From: Clostridiaceae bacterium OM02-2AC
Lineage (GTDB): Bacteria > Bacillota_I > Bacilli_A > Erysipelotrichales > Erysipelotrichaceae
Length of the DNA: 51,987 nt
Direction: 5' to 3'
Assembly: GCA_003481775.1 (NCBI GenBank)
Contig: QULU01000036.1
Coordinates: forward strand, 1-51,987
Within the stretch, counting starts at the first letter, position 1. Every line of letters starts with the position of its first letter. This document shows, in pieces, positions 51,271 through 51,987 of this stretch. The notes under the pieces were generated by a model. That model made no database searches. It saw only the letters and a program-made list of their open reading frames with translations, and was not told the DNA's origin. A program made the position numbers and the translations under genes.

Positions 51271-51834
51271 ATGCTTTTTTCTATAAAATATGTACATAGA
51301 CTGAAATGGAATGGTCTGTATCAGTCATTGATGTGGAGCTGCTTTGGTATTATGTTTATGCTTCTGTATCCGGTAAGCCCGGAGCTAATGACGTTTATCG
51401 GAGGGATCATGCTGCTGTTTCAGGGCGTACCGCAGCTTATTTTATTTCTGGAGGAAGATGAGCGCTTTCTGATTTCACTGCTGTCATTAGTAGAGTGTCT
51501 GCTGGTCAGCTTTCTGGGGGTGTGGATGCTGACAAATCCGGAGGAGGTGTATGATACACTGCCAGCAGTTCTGGCATTTGTTACCTTTCTGCATGCCTTC
51601 AGCAATTTGATTATCACAGGAAGAATACGGCATTTGCAGTATCCAAAATGGTGGATTGCAGCCCTTGTTACGGCAGCAAAGATGGGTGCCACGGCAGCAC
51701 TTGCCGTACAGTTTCACCTACATAGTGAATTTATGGTTGTAGGAACTGGGATCTGCATGCTTCTGGATGCTGTGAGTGATATATGGATGTGGAAAAAACT
51801 TGAGATATTGATAATTCAGGATATGGGAATATGA
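51271..51834 (+). CDS. HdeD/DUF308-like membrane protein
   Basis: A 187-residue polytopic protein with about six hydrophobic helices arranged in repeated pairs, as in the HdeD (DUF308) family: FGIMFMLLYPVSPELMTFIGG, LLSLVECLLVSFLGVWMLTNP and VGTGICMLLDAVSDIWMW. HdeD is linked to acid resistance in enterobacteria; the role in Firmicutes is unknown. GGAGGG precedes ATG 51271. Single gene with its own terminator. Confidence 0.75.
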   Translation: MLFSIKYVHRLKWNGLYQSLMWSCFGIMFMLLYPVSPELMTFIGGIMLLFQGVPQLILFLEEDERFLISLLSLVECLLVSFLGVWMLTNPEEVYDTLPAVLAFVTFLHAFSNLIITGRIRHLQYPKWWIAALVTAAKMGATAALAVQFHLHSEFMVVGTGICMLLDAVSDIWMWKKLEILIIQDMGI

Positions 51835-51837
51835 TGT

Positions 51838-51860
51838 GCGCGGAAAAACCGCGCTTTTTT
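51838..51860 (+). terminator. Rho-independent terminator
   Basis: GCGCGG (51838-51843), AAAAA loop, CCGCGC (51849-51854), six T. The remaining 127 bp to the window end hold no gene I can support. Confidence 0.92.
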
Positions 51861-51987
51861 GTTTGCAAATCATCTCATGGCTCTAACGTGGATCGGATTA
51901 TCCGCATGCGTCTGGTAAGAACAGCTATCTAAATACTTCACAAACCTCTTTTTTAGGGGTATTTTTTGTATCTCTATCATTCTTTAA

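Overview
The window reads as a chromosomal piece of a low-to-mid GC gut Firmicute. The wealth of PTS sugar systems, RpiR/DeoR/ROK/PRD regulators, GH1 phospho-glycosidases and Shine-Dalgarno-led operons best fits an Erysipelotrichaceae-type organism such as [Clostridium] innocuum. That placement is inference from gene content and style; no 16S or marker gene is present. There is no phage, plasmid, CRISPR or complete IS, but there are two copies of a small palindromic transposable element and several decayed gene stubs.

Layout. (1) 1-2375: a decayed DeoR remnant, then an intact DeoR regulator overlapping a class I mannose-6-phosphate isomerase. (2) 2667-13062: a ten-gene sugar cassette (class II aldolase, iron alcohol dehydrogenase, split transketolase, a LevR-like PRD regulator with a degenerate AAA+ domain, mannose-family PTS IIA-IIB-IIC-IID, RpiB/LacA-type isomerase). 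It is bracketed by two related miniature inverted-repeat elements, each with its own perfect 8-bp target duplication. (3) 13225-18168: an AAA-ATPase/PD-(D/E)XK-like orphan, a ROK regulator coupled to a PHP phosphoesterase, and a tocopherol-cyclase-family protein on the minus strand.

(4) 18382-27837: an operon preceded by a promoter with an overlapping cre box and by a RAT/terminator (LicT-type antitermination). It encodes PTS IIA-Glc, the LicT/BglG antiterminator, PTS IIBC, two tandem M81 (MlrC-like) metallohydrolases, an M24-fold protein lacking obvious metal ligands, and a GH1 enzyme with the 6-phospho-beta-galactosidase phosphate signature. This PTS + paired M81 + M24 + GH1 set is the most unusual system in the window and suggests uptake and dismantling of a glycosylated amide or amino compound. 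(5) 28004-30510: an RpiR regulator and a classical 6-phospho-beta-glucosidase. (6) 30673-32172: an M32 carboxypeptidase on the minus strand. (7) 32453-34083: a TPP riboswitch with terminator controlling a HAD phosphatase and ThiD.

(8) 34332-36254: a PAS-GGDEF-EAL cyclic-di-GMP protein followed by the stub of a second GGDEF gene. (9) 36706-39753: a large surface protein with an SPNTG sorting signal. (10) 40154-45861: a two-component system, then a promoter carrying an 11-bp tandem repeat, then an ABC exporter (permease-ATPase-permease) and a lipoprotein. (11) 46253-46604, minus strand: tRNA-Arg(CCU) preceded by a candidate structured RNA. (12) 46729-51834: a CtpE-like P-type ATPase, a third DeoR regulator, a Dabb protein, a DUF4230 protein and an HdeD-like membrane protein.

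Most of the window concerns import of sugars and glycosides by phosphotransfer, followed by intracellular cleavage and feeding of fragments to glycolysis and the pentose phosphate pathway. Each locus carries its own local regulator.
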